From NCBI GenBank assembly GCA_013151465.1, contig JAADIF010000071.1, forward strand, positions 8,603 to 17,383: a stretch of DNA of 8,781 nt. The letters run 5' to 3'. Both the position numbers and the translations under genes were made by a program. Shown piece after piece: positions 1-6,478 of this stretch; within the stretch, counting starts at the first letter, position 1; each line of letters starts with the position of its first letter. This DNA comes from Microcaldota archaeon. Its GTDB lineage: Archaea; Aenigmatarchaeota; Aenigmatarchaeia; QMZP01; QMZT01. The notes under the pieces are model-generated. The model worked only from the letters and a program-made list of their open reading frames with translations. It had not been told where the DNA came from and did no database searches.

Positions 1-1
1 T

Positions 2-61
2 ATACAAGGCGGAGGGACATTCTCAACGTATAGAGCCCAGCACGCATCATTCCATAAAAAG
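2..61 (+). pseudogene. TrkH upstream coding fragment, out of frame with the main TrkH ORF
   Basis: Read from base 2, the first 60 bases encode GGGTFSTYRAQH followed by a short basic stretch. This resembles the GG...YRAE segment that precedes the second half of TrkH/TrkG potassium transporters. The same frame then gives unrelated sequence and stops at 278-280, while the rest of TrkH continues in the next frame (from base 3). The switch falls at or near the A5 run at 56-60 and needs one base skipped, so the record holds one base too many or two too few. The RAQ to IY distance is also roughly a dozen residues shorter than I recall for bacterial TrkH, so a deletion of about 38 bases is an alternative. 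A true mutation, a homopolymer error and a +1 shift cannot be separated here. Confidence 0.6.
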
Positions 62-62
62 A

Positions 63-926
63 ATGTTGCAGATATACGGTTTGTACACTCTGGTGGGATT
101 TCTTTTGCTAATAGCCGTCGGTATGCCTGCATTCGATGCGATCAACCATTCCATGACATCGATATCTACAGGCGGGTTTTCCATAAGAAACGAGTCCATA
201 AGCTATTACGGAAATTTTTACATAAATGTCGTTATAATGTTCCTTATGATATTGGGAGCTACATCTTTCTTTATTCATGATCGCATCCTGAGAGGAAAGG
301 TAATGGAATATATAAGAAATCGGGAAACGCGCATTTTCTGGTCATTGATTGCGTCATTCACTATCCTGATGTCGTTTTCGTTTCTTGGGGAGAGCGATTC
401 TATTATGCAGGCCGCATTCCATACGGTTTCAGCGATTACGACAACAGGATTCACCATATCATCTTCTCATCTGCCCTCATCAGCGATATTTCTGATAATG
501 ATTCTCATGGTAATCGGGGGTTATGCAGGATCAACTGCCGGCGGAATCAAGCTTGTAAGGTTTGGAATGCTCTCGGCATCAATCAGATGGCTTATAAGAA
601 AATCGTCGCTTCCTATTACAGCAGTCGTTCCAGCAAGATTTGGCGAAAGATCAGTCAAGATGAATGAGATAGCCATAATATCGCTTTTCGTCTTCATATA
701 TATGGTGATGATAGGTCTTTCAAGTATGGTCCTCAGCATGGCTGGCTATTCCCCAATAGATTCGATGTTCTTGTCAGCATCTGCGCAGGGAACAGTCGGC
801 CTGTCGACGACTGCCATTTCCGCTATACCCTCACTTGCTAAAATAGTATTGATGATATGTATGCTTTTTGGCCGTCTTGAGATTCTGCCGTTTCTTGTCC
901 TTTTTTATAAGATTGTAAGAAGATGA
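63..926 (+). CDS. trkH: TrkH-family potassium uptake protein, C-terminal part
   Basis: This is the pore-forming subunit of a Trk/Ktr-type potassium transporter in the cytoplasmic membrane, which normally works with a cytosolic nucleotide-binding TrkA protein. The 287 residues contain the last three of the four membrane-pore-membrane repeats. The filter loops are ISTGGFS (about residue 34), TTTGFT (about 126) and GTVGLS (about 243). The GGYAGSTAGGIK loop (about 151-162) and the closing GRLEI motif are also typical. The first repeat lies left of the window. The ATG at 63 is only the first methionine of an ORF already open at the window edge, and the family sequence upstream is in another frame (see the fragment at 2-61), so it is probably not the native start. 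The gene ends 5 bases before the convergent aRF1 stop. No TrkA gene is visible nearby. The family assignment is firm; whether the gene is intact is unclear. Confidence 0.9.
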   Translation: MLQIYGLYTLVGFLLLIAVGMPAFDAINHSMTSISTGGFSIRNESISYYGNFYINVVIMFLMILGATSFFIHDRILRGKVMEYIRNRETRIFWSLIASFTILMSFSFLGESDSIMQAAFHTVSAITTTGFTISSSHLPSSAIFLIMILMVIGGYAGSTAGGIKLVRFGMLSASIRWLIRKSSLPITAVVPARFGERSVKMNEIAIISLFVFIYMVMIGLSSMVLSMAGYSPIDSMFLSASAQGTVGLSTTAISAIPSLAKIVLMICMLFGRLEILPFLVLFYKIVRR

Positions 927-931
927 TTTTC

Positions 932-2194
932 TCAGGATTTAAATCTTAGGATCCCACCTATTCCTCCAAGTTCTTTGAATTGTGTGCCTTCATTGGTTTC
1001 ATCTGATATGGTTTTTGTTTCTGTTCCAAAATTCATGGCTTCGTCCATTATATGTTTTTTCAGATCATAAACCTTATCTATTTCCATACTCGCTCCGCAT
1101 TTTGGACATTTGAGTACTCTTACCTGTTTCTCCTTCATTATCTTCTCTATAGAATTTTCACATTCCGTACATCTCAATGAGAATTTCTTGAATTCGAACC
1201 TTTCGCTAATCATGAGAATATCAAGGCGGCCTTCTTCCAGCGCCTTAACAGTTTCTTTGAATCCGTATACAGCAAGGCCGGTGTCCTTTCTCAATTCAGT
1301 AAAGAACCTGTCCAGAATCTTCTTCTCTTTTGTAATTGAAGCATCTTTGAGTATGTCTTCAGCTCTCTCTATGGCTTCGTGGAGTCCGTAATCACCGCTA
1401 TATGAGATGCTCACTATGCCAAGAATCTTGTTTTTTATTTCATATTGCAGAAAATCCCCATCTGCAAATATTTCTTTTACCGGTCCAGGACCTGCTATTA
1501 TGACACCGAGCAGATCGTTTCCGAATTCCATGAATTTCTGCGATGCGATTCGGCCTACCTGCTTCATGAAGTCGTTAAGGAGACCTTCCCTCACTCTCGC
1601 ATAACGCGCCTGAGACCAGCCGCCGGCTTCCGTTTTTCCGGGCACTAAAGAATCAAAATGCTTGATTTTTGTAATATGCTTGCCTTTGAGAACACCTATA
1701 TCCGCATCAGACTTGTCTATTACGACTATGCCATATATTTCACGCTCTCTTACGAGCTCTTTAAGCGGATCTATTATGAACGTCTGATCGCATCTGTAGA
1801 GGCGTTGCCTTAGGGGTTCGGGCGGTTCTACTGCCCACAATTCTATATCCGACTGCCCTTCCTTTTCTGATATGTTGCCGCAGAATATGGCAATGCCATT
1901 CTGGGGCGTCTGCCTGTAGTTTTTCAGATGCTGTGAAATCTTCTCAAGCGCCGCGAGGACATTTTTTCTGACGGTTTTTGATTTTATATTTGAAGCGGTG
2001 GATTGCTCATTCTTTATCTGCTCTGCTACTTTGTTTATGTTATAACCTGCAGGAACATAGACGGTGACAAGTTCTGTGTGACGTCCTCTTATTTTTTCCA
2101 TGTTCTCTACAAATTCCCTGAGTTCTTCTTCTTCCATCCCATTCAATTCGACTATAAAATCACCTTGCTGTTTGCAAGAATCGGTAAAATGCAA
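932..2194 (-). CDS. prf1: Peptide chain release factor aRF1 with GGW in place of GGQ
   Basis: Class 1 release factor of the eRF1/aRF1 family: it reads stop codons in the ribosomal A site and triggers release of the nascent chain. Its 420 residues match the usual archaeal length. Domain 1 has the RGRHTEL strand (about 36-42), the stop-reading NIKS loop (69-72) and YRCDQTF (133-139, the YxCxxxF motif). Domain 2 contains VPGKTEAGGWSQARYAR, so the catalytic GGQ is GGW, with Trp193 encoded by TGG at 1616-1618. Domain 3 has GPGP (235-238), four cysteines (342, 345, 363, 366) forming a probable zinc site, and the standard GGIGGILRF end. ATG 2194 adds about 19 residues before the usual start; the internal ATG at 2137 would give a more typical N-terminus. 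Neither has a clear Shine-Dalgarno. It could be the sole release factor or a specialised paralogue. Family certain, catalytic competence uncertain. Confidence 0.95.
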   Translation of the reverse strand: MHFTDSCKQQGDFIVELNGMEEEELREFVENMEKIRGRHTELVTVYVPAGYNINKVAEQIKNEQSTASNIKSKTVRKNVLAALEKISQHLKNYRQTPQNGIAIFCGNISEKEGQSDIELWAVEPPEPLRQRLYRCDQTFIIDPLKELVREREIYGIVVIDKSDADIGVLKGKHITKIKHFDSLVPGKTEAGGWSQARYARVREGLLNDFMKQVGRIASQKFMEFGNDLLGVIIAGPGPVKEIFADGDFLQYEIKNKILGIVSISYSGDYGLHEAIERAEDILKDASITKEKKILDRFFTELRKDTGLAVYGFKETVKALEEGRLDILMISERFEFKKFSLRCTECENSIEKIMKEKQVRVLKCPKCGASMEIDKVYDLKKHIMDEAMNFGTETKTISDETNEGTQFKELGGIGGILRFKS

Positions 2195-2213
2195 TAATAT
2201 ACGATATAATTTA

Positions 2214-2241
2214 GACGCAACTTTAAGAATATATTTGCGTC
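2214..2241. promoter_or_regulatory. Inverted repeat between divergent aRF1 and CNNM genes, possible operator
   Basis: Two perfect 7-base arms, GACGCAA (2214-2220) and TTGCGTC (2235-2241), flank a 14-base AT-rich spacer. The arm centres are 21 bp apart, which is two helical turns, so a dimeric regulator could contact both arms from one DNA face. The spacer and right arm overlap a TATA-like element for the leftward aRF1 gene (AAATATATT, minus strand, about 2237-2229). That element would place transcription start near 2206, a short distance before the aRF1 ATG. Function is inferred; a chance repeat is possible. Confidence 0.35.
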
Positions 2242-2263
2242 ATCCTTAATAATATATAAGGAA

Positions 2264-2268
2264 AGGTG
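2264..2268 (+). promoter_or_regulatory. Shine-Dalgarno motif deciding the CNNM start
   Basis: AGGTG matches part of the archaeal Shine-Dalgarno consensus GGAGGTGA. It lies 8 bases before GTG 2277 but only 2 bases before TTG 2271, so the GTG is the better start. A TATA-like stretch (AATATATA, 2250-2257) sits just upstream and would start transcription almost at the GTG. A more distant element near 2227-2234 would leave a leader that includes this motif. Confidence 0.5.
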
Positions 2269-2276
2269 TCTTGAAA

Positions 2277-3494
2277 GTGATATATGAGATTATAATATTG
2301 CTCATCTTGCTGGGTCTGTCGGCATTTTTTTCGGGGTCGGAAACAGCTCTTTTTTCGTTGAGTGAGATAAAGATAAGAAGATTGGTAAAAGAGAAAAGAA
2401 GAGGTGCGAAGACACTCCAGAAACTCAAGTCAAACCCTGGTATGCTGCTTTCGACGATACTCATCGGCAATAACATTGTCAATATAGCGGCATCTGCACT
2501 TGCCACTGTCGTTTCTATCCATATCTTTGGGGATATCGGAACCGGAATAGCTGTTGGGGTGCTTACAGTTCTGATATTAATTTTTGGTGAAATATTCCCA
2601 AAATCCGTGGCATATAACAATGCAGAGAATATATCACTTCTTGTTGCAAGACCGTTGAGAGTTATAATGATAATCTTCTGGCCGGTGGCCCGCCTATTTT
2701 CGATATTAAACGAAAAGCTCACGAAAGCGAATAAACAGGGAGTTACAGAGGAAGATGTCAAGATAGCTTTGACGATGGGCGAAGAATCCGGATCGATAGA
2801 GAAAGATGAAAAGCTTATGATTCATAATATATTCGAATTTTCAGATACTCACGTATCTCAGATAATGACGCCGCGTGATGATATAATTGATATCCGGAAA
2901 GATTCGACTATTGAGGACGCTATAAACATCATGATAGATAGAGGCGTGTCGCGTCTTCCTGTATATAAAGACGGAAAGGATGACATAGTCGGGCTTGTTT
3001 CTCTGAAGGATATGCTAAAGCATATGAAAGACGGATCTATGAAAAAGAAGATAACCGACGATATTCAGCCTGTCTTGTTCGTTCCGGAAATACAACGCCT
3101 TGACACACTTCTCGACGAGCTTAGAAAAAAACAGTTTAATATGGCTATTGTTGTTGACGAGAATGGTAATGTCAGCGGTCTTGTAACGATTGAGGATCTG
3201 GTCGAGGAGATAGTGGGTGAAATTTATGACGAGACCGATAAAGAGGCGATAGGAATAAAGAAGGTTGACAAGAAAACAGTTATCGTTGAAGGCAAGACAA
3301 AGCTGATAGATTTAAGAAAATATGCAGGAATAAAGCTCACTGATAAAGATATAAATACAGTTGCCGGATTCATTACAGAAACGTTGGAGCGCCTTCCAAG
3401 ACAGGGAGAAATAATAGAAACCGATAACGCTTCCCTTACGATATTAAAATCAACAGATAAAGAGATATTGAAGGTTAAAATAAAGAAGAAATGA
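2277..3494 (+). CDS. CNNM/CorC-type membrane protein (DUF21, CBS pair, CorC_HlyC domain)
   Basis: Membrane protein of the family often labelled 'hemolysin' or HlyC/CorC, now linked to magnesium and divalent cation efflux or homeostasis (CNNM, CorC, MpfA). Counting from GTG 2277 (405 residues), the N-terminal DUF21/CNNM transmembrane domain covers about 1-150. It shows FSGSETALF (18-26), GNNIVN (64-69) and GEIFPK (104-109), whose proline and acidic residue lie in the conserved ion-path region of the family. An acidic linker leads to two CBS domains (about 195-315) that begin at MTPR and usually bind adenine nucleotides; a CorC_HlyC domain (about 327-403) closes the protein. No signal peptide is evident beyond the first hydrophobic helix. 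TTG 2271 is an alternative start. The gene converges on TFB with a 2-base gap. Family is firm; the exact ion is inferred. Confidence 0.93.
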   Translation: MIYEIIILLILLGLSAFFSGSETALFSLSEIKIRRLVKEKRRGAKTLQKLKSNPGMLLSTILIGNNIVNIAASALATVVSIHIFGDIGTGIAVGVLTVLILIFGEIFPKSVAYNNAENISLLVARPLRVIMIIFWPVARLFSILNEKLTKANKQGVTEEDVKIALTMGEESGSIEKDEKLMIHNIFEFSDTHVSQIMTPRDDIIDIRKDSTIEDAINIMIDRGVSRLPVYKDGKDDIVGLVSLKDMLKHMKDGSMKKKITDDIQPVLFVPEIQRLDTLLDELRKKQFNMAIVVDENGNVSGLVTIEDLVEEIVGEIYDETDKEAIGIKKVDKKTVIVEGKTKLIDLRKYAGIKLTDKDINTVAGFITETLERLPRQGEIIETDNASLTILKSTDKEILKVKIKKK

Positions 3495-3513
3495 GATTAT
3501 TTCTTCGTTTTTT
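3485..3513. terminator. Hairpin with T tract between convergent CNNM and TFB genes
   Basis: Perfect 8-base arms GAAGAAAT (3485-3492) and ATTTCTTC (3499-3506) enclose a 6-base loop. A T6 run (3508-3513) follows on the plus strand. On the minus strand the bases after the hairpin are also T-rich (complement of the A-rich 3476-3484). The structure covers both stop codons, so it could end transcription in both directions. Archaeal termination relies mainly on T tracts, and the stem is AT-rich, so the hairpin itself may be incidental. Confidence 0.4.
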
Positions 3514-4462
3514 CGACTTCTTTTTCTGCTTCATCTTCCTTTACCTTCTCTTCAACCTCATCCTTTATGCCGAGCTGTTCTATTATTTCTTTATATCTGT
3601 TTCTTATCGTAACCTCAGTCACGCCTATGGCATCAGCTACTTCTCTTTGTGTCTTTCTTCTGCCTTCAAGGACGGCTGCGATATAAAGTGCTGCAGCGGC
3701 GACGCCGATTGGACCTTTGCCGCTCGTCACGTCGAATTTTGTTGCGTCATCAAGAATTGAGATCGCTCTTACCTGTACAACTTCGTCAAGATCGAGTAGC
3801 GACCCAAAACGCGGTATGTAATCCTGAGGTCTTGCTGGAAGTATTCTTATGTTGAGCTTTCTTGATATGTATCTATATGTCTTTCCTATATCCCTTCTGT
3901 TTATTCCAGATGCCCTCGAAATCTCGTCAAGTGTTCTTGGAGCGCCTTCTTCCCTGCATGTCGTGTACAAAAGCGCCGCAATTATCGATTCCGTTGATCT
4001 TCCCCTTACAAGTCCATGATCTACTGCTTTTTCGTAAAGTTTTGCAACTCTTTCATGTATTGCTTGAGAGAGGCCAAGATACGAGATAAGCCTCTGAAGC
4101 TCTGAAAATGCAAACGAAAGATTCCTATCTCTCGATTTTATGAGGCGTTTGTGCCATTTTGAAAGCCTGTAATATTGAGCTCTTTTTTTGGCAGGAACCT
4201 TGAATAGTTCACCTCTCCCCTTTCCTATTTCTGTTGTCATCCCTCTGTCGTGTTTTGTTGGGGTTAATGGGGCACCAGTTCTTACCCTTTTGGAACGCTG
4301 ATTCTCATCAAATGCTCTCCATTCCTGAGTCCTGTCTATGACTGTATCGTTTAATACGAGACCGCAGACACCGCAAATGACTTCCCCTTTAGATGAATCA
4401 TAAATGATTTTTTCAGATCCGCATTCGGGACATCTCTTTTTTTCTTTTGATTCTCCTTCCAT
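3497..4462 (-). CDS. tfb: Transcription initiation factor B (TFB, TFIIB homologue)
   Basis: TFB bridges TBP on the TATA box to RNA polymerase, reads the BRE and helps open the promoter. The 321 residues hold an N-terminal zinc ribbon (Cys 11, 14, 30, 33), then the B-reader/B-linker region (about 43-85, including DRTQEWRAFD and PLTPTKHDRG), then two cyclin-like repeats (about 105-200 and 205-298). The BRE-recognising helix-turn-helix of the second repeat is TQREVADAIGVTEVTIRNRY (271-290). A highly charged tail of about 20 residues (301-321, rich in Glu and Lys) extends past the normal end of the core. ATG 4462 is preceded by AGGAGGT with a 7-base gap, and a TATA box lies about 65 bases upstream, so the gene probably has its own promoter despite pointing the same way as the platform genes behind it. 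Identification is firm. Archaea often have several TFBs, so this may not be the only one. Confidence 0.97.
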   Translation of the reverse strand: MEGESKEKKRCPECGSEKIIYDSSKGEVICGVCGLVLNDTVIDRTQEWRAFDENQRSKRVRTGAPLTPTKHDRGMTTEIGKGRGELFKVPAKKRAQYYRLSKWHKRLIKSRDRNLSFAFSELQRLISYLGLSQAIHERVAKLYEKAVDHGLVRGRSTESIIAALLYTTCREEGAPRTLDEISRASGINRRDIGKTYRYISRKLNIRILPARPQDYIPRFGSLLDLDEVVQVRAISILDDATKFDVTSGKGPIGVAAAALYIAAVLEGRRKTQREVADAIGVTEVTIRNRYKEIIEQLGIKDEVEEKVKEDEAEKEVEKTKK

Positions 4463-4469
4463 AATTTTT

Positions 4470-4476
4470 ACCTCCT
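4470..4476 (-). promoter_or_regulatory. Strong Shine-Dalgarno of TFB
   Basis: On the minus strand AGGAGGT lies 7 bases before the ATG at 4462. It is the best ribosome-binding site in the window and fixes the TFB start. Confidence 0.8.
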
Positions 4477-4524
4477 AGAAGTGGCTATAAATATCCGATA
4501 ATGATATAAGTGTAATGGTTTGCC

Positions 4525-4534
4525 TATTTATAAA
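4525..4534 (-). promoter_or_regulatory. TATA box of the TFB promoter
   Basis: The minus strand reads TTTATAAATA, close to the archaeal TATA consensus, with A-rich sequence just upstream that could serve as a BRE. Typical spacing predicts a transcription start near 4503 and a leader of about 40 bases that includes the Shine-Dalgarno motif. Since TFB itself acts at such sites, autoregulation is possible but not shown. Confidence 0.5.
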
Positions 4535-4562
4535 GATTTCTATTCTATATAGTATCTTTTAC

Positions 4563-4578
4563 GGTATATAATTATACC
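4563..4578. repeat. Short inverted repeat at the 3' end of the platform gene pair
   Basis: GGTATA (4563-4568) and TATACC (4573-4578) are perfect 6-base arms around a 4-base loop and overlap the TAA stop at 4572-4574. No T tract follows directly on the minus strand, so a terminator role for the pilus genes is weakly supported. Confidence 0.3.
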
Positions 4579-5543
4579 ATCATTGAAGAAAAGAACTCTG
4601 CAAGAACTCCATTTGCTATGAAAAATACGATAAGAGCAAGAGCCATGAATAACGGGATGTATTTTATTCCGCTTTTTTCTTTTCCACTATCTATTATGCC
4701 TACGATAAGCCCTGAAAAGAATGTTGTTATTATTACTGCTATTATGGAGAATATGTATAGGAAATCCTGGGAAACGGTCGAGCCTCCTCCTCCTGCCCCG
4801 GAAAACATGCCCATGCCACTTGAGCTCATCTGAGTTGTCACCTGTGCAGCTGAACCAAACTGGCTTATCATTCCCACAAGGTGGATTGTGAGCGCATAAA
4901 GTATTGGTGCTGCAACACAACCTGCAAACACGATGAATATTCCGTACATCAGTATGTTTGCCTTGACTTCCTTTTTTATTGCCTGTTTTCTGCGTATATC
5001 TATCGCCGTTTCCTCAAGAAGTGAAACGAGCTGACCACCCGATTTTGTTCCTTCATTAATGAGTTTCATTGTGCTTCTGAGTATGTCTGACTTGACGAAA
5101 CTTCCTATTTTCTTGAATGCGTCTTCAAGTGTTCCTCCAGTCATTATATCTTTACCAGCAGATTTTATTGCATCCGCAAGAGGACCAAACTCCTCTCTTG
5201 CGCTAAGTATCAAAGCCCTGCTCGGGATAAATCCTGCCCTCATATTCGCCGACATAAGCTCAAGTGTGTCAGGCAGGATTTCCTCGACAAAATTCACTCT
5301 CTTTTCTATTGCTATGTATATGATTCCATGCATAAGTGCAAACACGCTTACGAATACACCAAAACCCACAACAAGACCATAATCTCCGCTGAATAGGCCT
5401 GCCATTACGGATGATGCGAGAGAAATTATAAGTGCCCTATTAAAGAAGCTTTCCGCCCGAATTTTCATTCCGGCTTCTTCCAAAAGCGCATTTATTTTCC
5501 TTTTATATGATAACGGAAGCATTGATTTGGTCATAATAATCAC
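4572..5543 (-). CDS. Type II secretion system F-domain platform protein (TadC-like)
   Basis: Polytopic inner-platform protein of an archaeal type IV pilus or archaellum-like machine, related to TadB/TadC, PilC/GspF and ArlJ. It anchors the assembly ATPase and helps move pilins out of the membrane. The 323 residues have two N-terminal membrane helices (about 35-52 and 56-80), a cytosolic T2SSF helical domain (about 84-195, with LPDTLELMSANMRAGFIPSR and later GTKSGGQL) and three more helices (about 198-225, 260-285, 292-315). The loop between helices 3 and 4 (about 228-260) is rich in Gly, Ser and Met. The GTG start at 5543 directly follows the TAA of the preceding gene; ATG 5534, with GTGAT just upstream acting as a weak Shine-Dalgarno, is equally likely. 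Translational coupling to the upstream platform gene is likely. Family firm; which filament it serves is unknown. Confidence 0.88.
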   Translation of the reverse strand: MIIMTKSMLPLSYKRKINALLEEAGMKIRAESFFNRALIISLASSVMAGLFSGDYGLVVGFGVFVSVFALMHGIIYIAIEKRVNFVEEILPDTLELMSANMRAGFIPSRALILSAREEFGPLADAIKSAGKDIMTGGTLEDAFKKIGSFVKSDILRSTMKLINEGTKSGGQLVSLLEETAIDIRRKQAIKKEVKANILMYGIFIVFAGCVAAPILYALTIHLVGMISQFGSAAQVTTQMSSSGMGMFSGAGGGGSTVSQDFLYIFSIIAVIITTFFSGLIVGIIDSGKEKSGIKYIPLFMALALIVFFIANGVLAEFFSSMMV

Positions 5544-6434
5544 TTAATCTATACCTGCAGGTCTCCTCGATTTTATCATTCCTATAAACATGAACTGGAA
5601 TATTGCAAGAAATGCGAGTATCAATATGAGCAAGAGGTTCAAGTCCATTGCAAATCCTCCGGAAAATGTTGACAATACGAGAAGAAACGTGATTCCGAGG
5701 GTGGGGAAAATGACGGCCATCATCATGTACATCATTGTCAACGGATTTAATGTTGAACCATATTTTTTTATGGCTATTCTCTGCCCGACTGCCATATCAT
5801 TCACTATTTCTTTTATCGTTTCACCAACATCTGCCCCCGCCTTTATGGAATTCACAAGCTGCCACATGATCCTCCTGAAGTGAAGCGATGGAGTATCTCT
5901 TGCTATCATTTCAAGAGCGTCTGCCTCTGATTTGCCAGTGTTCATTTCGTTCAATGCCATCTTCATCTCGTTTGAAAGTTTCCCGTAATCACTCTTTGCT
6001 ATGGACGCTATGCAATTGAACAAGGGCACTCCTGCCCTTATCTGAACGAGTATATTATGGAGTGCCGCAGGAAGGTTCTTTTCGATGTCCCTTACCTTCT
6101 TATTTACCTGCACTTTGGGATACATAGCGACTATGAAAAAGACCATCCCCCCTACAATAGCTCCGCTTCCAACAGACAAAATAAGGGCAATATGCATTTC
6201 CAGATTAGGTAATGTTACAAGAAGCATGATAATGGAAATTGCGAATGAGTAGATGAAGAATCCGATAAGAGAGAACGTGCACCATTCACGCGGCTCGTAA
6301 TCCATGCCGGATTCTTTGAGCTCAAATTTCATTGTAGGAAAGAAATTGGAGACAAACTCACCAAAACCCATAAACTTATGGGCTATTTTCAGTGCAACAT
6401 CCTTCTTGAAAGGCAAGAACGGTATAGTATCCAT
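5544..6434 (-). CDS. Type II secretion system F-domain platform protein (TadB-like)
   Basis: Second, paralogous platform protein, transcribed before the TadC-like gene. Its 296 residues show the same plan: an N-terminal cytosolic segment with LKESGMDYEPREW (39-51), two membrane helices (about 52-74 and 80-104), a T2SSF domain (about 115-225, with LPAALHNILVQIRAGVPLF and IKAGADVGETI) and two C-terminal helices (about 229-257 and 264-288). Together the pair equals the two-part architecture seen in bacterial TadB/TadC. No secretion ATPase, pilin or prepilin peptidase is encoded in this window, so partners must lie elsewhere. The ATG at 6434 has no Shine-Dalgarno. A TATA-like element at 6458-6465 would start transcription about one base before it, so the mRNA may be leaderless, although read-through from Kae1, 44 bases upstream, is also possible. 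Confidence 0.88.
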   Translation of the reverse strand: MDTIPFLPFKKDVALKIAHKFMGFGEFVSNFFPTMKFELKESGMDYEPREWCTFSLIGFFIYSFAISIIMLLVTLPNLEMHIALILSVGSGAIVGGMVFFIVAMYPKVQVNKKVRDIEKNLPAALHNILVQIRAGVPLFNCIASIAKSDYGKLSNEMKMALNEMNTGKSEADALEMIARDTPSLHFRRIMWQLVNSIKAGADVGETIKEIVNDMAVGQRIAIKKYGSTLNPLTMMYMMMAVIFPTLGITFLLVLSTFSGGFAMDLNLLLILILAFLAIFQFMFIGMIKSRRPAGID

Positions 6435-6457
6435 AATTAATATATGTTGTCAGCTGT

Positions 6458-6465
6458 CTTAAATT
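6458..6465 (-). promoter_or_regulatory. TATA-like element before the platform gene pair
   Basis: The minus strand reads AATTTAAG. Its centre is about 27 bases before ATG 6434, which fits a leaderless transcript, and no Shine-Dalgarno is present. The match is loose. Confidence 0.3.
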
Positions 6466-6478
6466 GGTGAGCAATAAA

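Noticed and set aside
936..945. GATTTAAATC, a perfect 10-base palindrome at the TrkH/aRF1 convergent junction
   Set aside because: It has almost no loop room and no T tract, and such AT-rich palindromes arise easily by chance in this composition.
3491..3855. Plus-strand ORFs opposite TFB (89 and 68 codons)
   Set aside because: They lie wholly within a firmly identified gene on the other strand, are low-complexity or unlike any family I know, and have no ribosome-binding site.
4687..4920. Minus-strand 77-codon ORF inside the TadC-like gene with several cysteines and an Arg-rich patch
   Set aside because: It is an alternative frame of the Gly/Ser-rich region. The cysteines are not in a recognisable zinc or iron-sulfur spacing.
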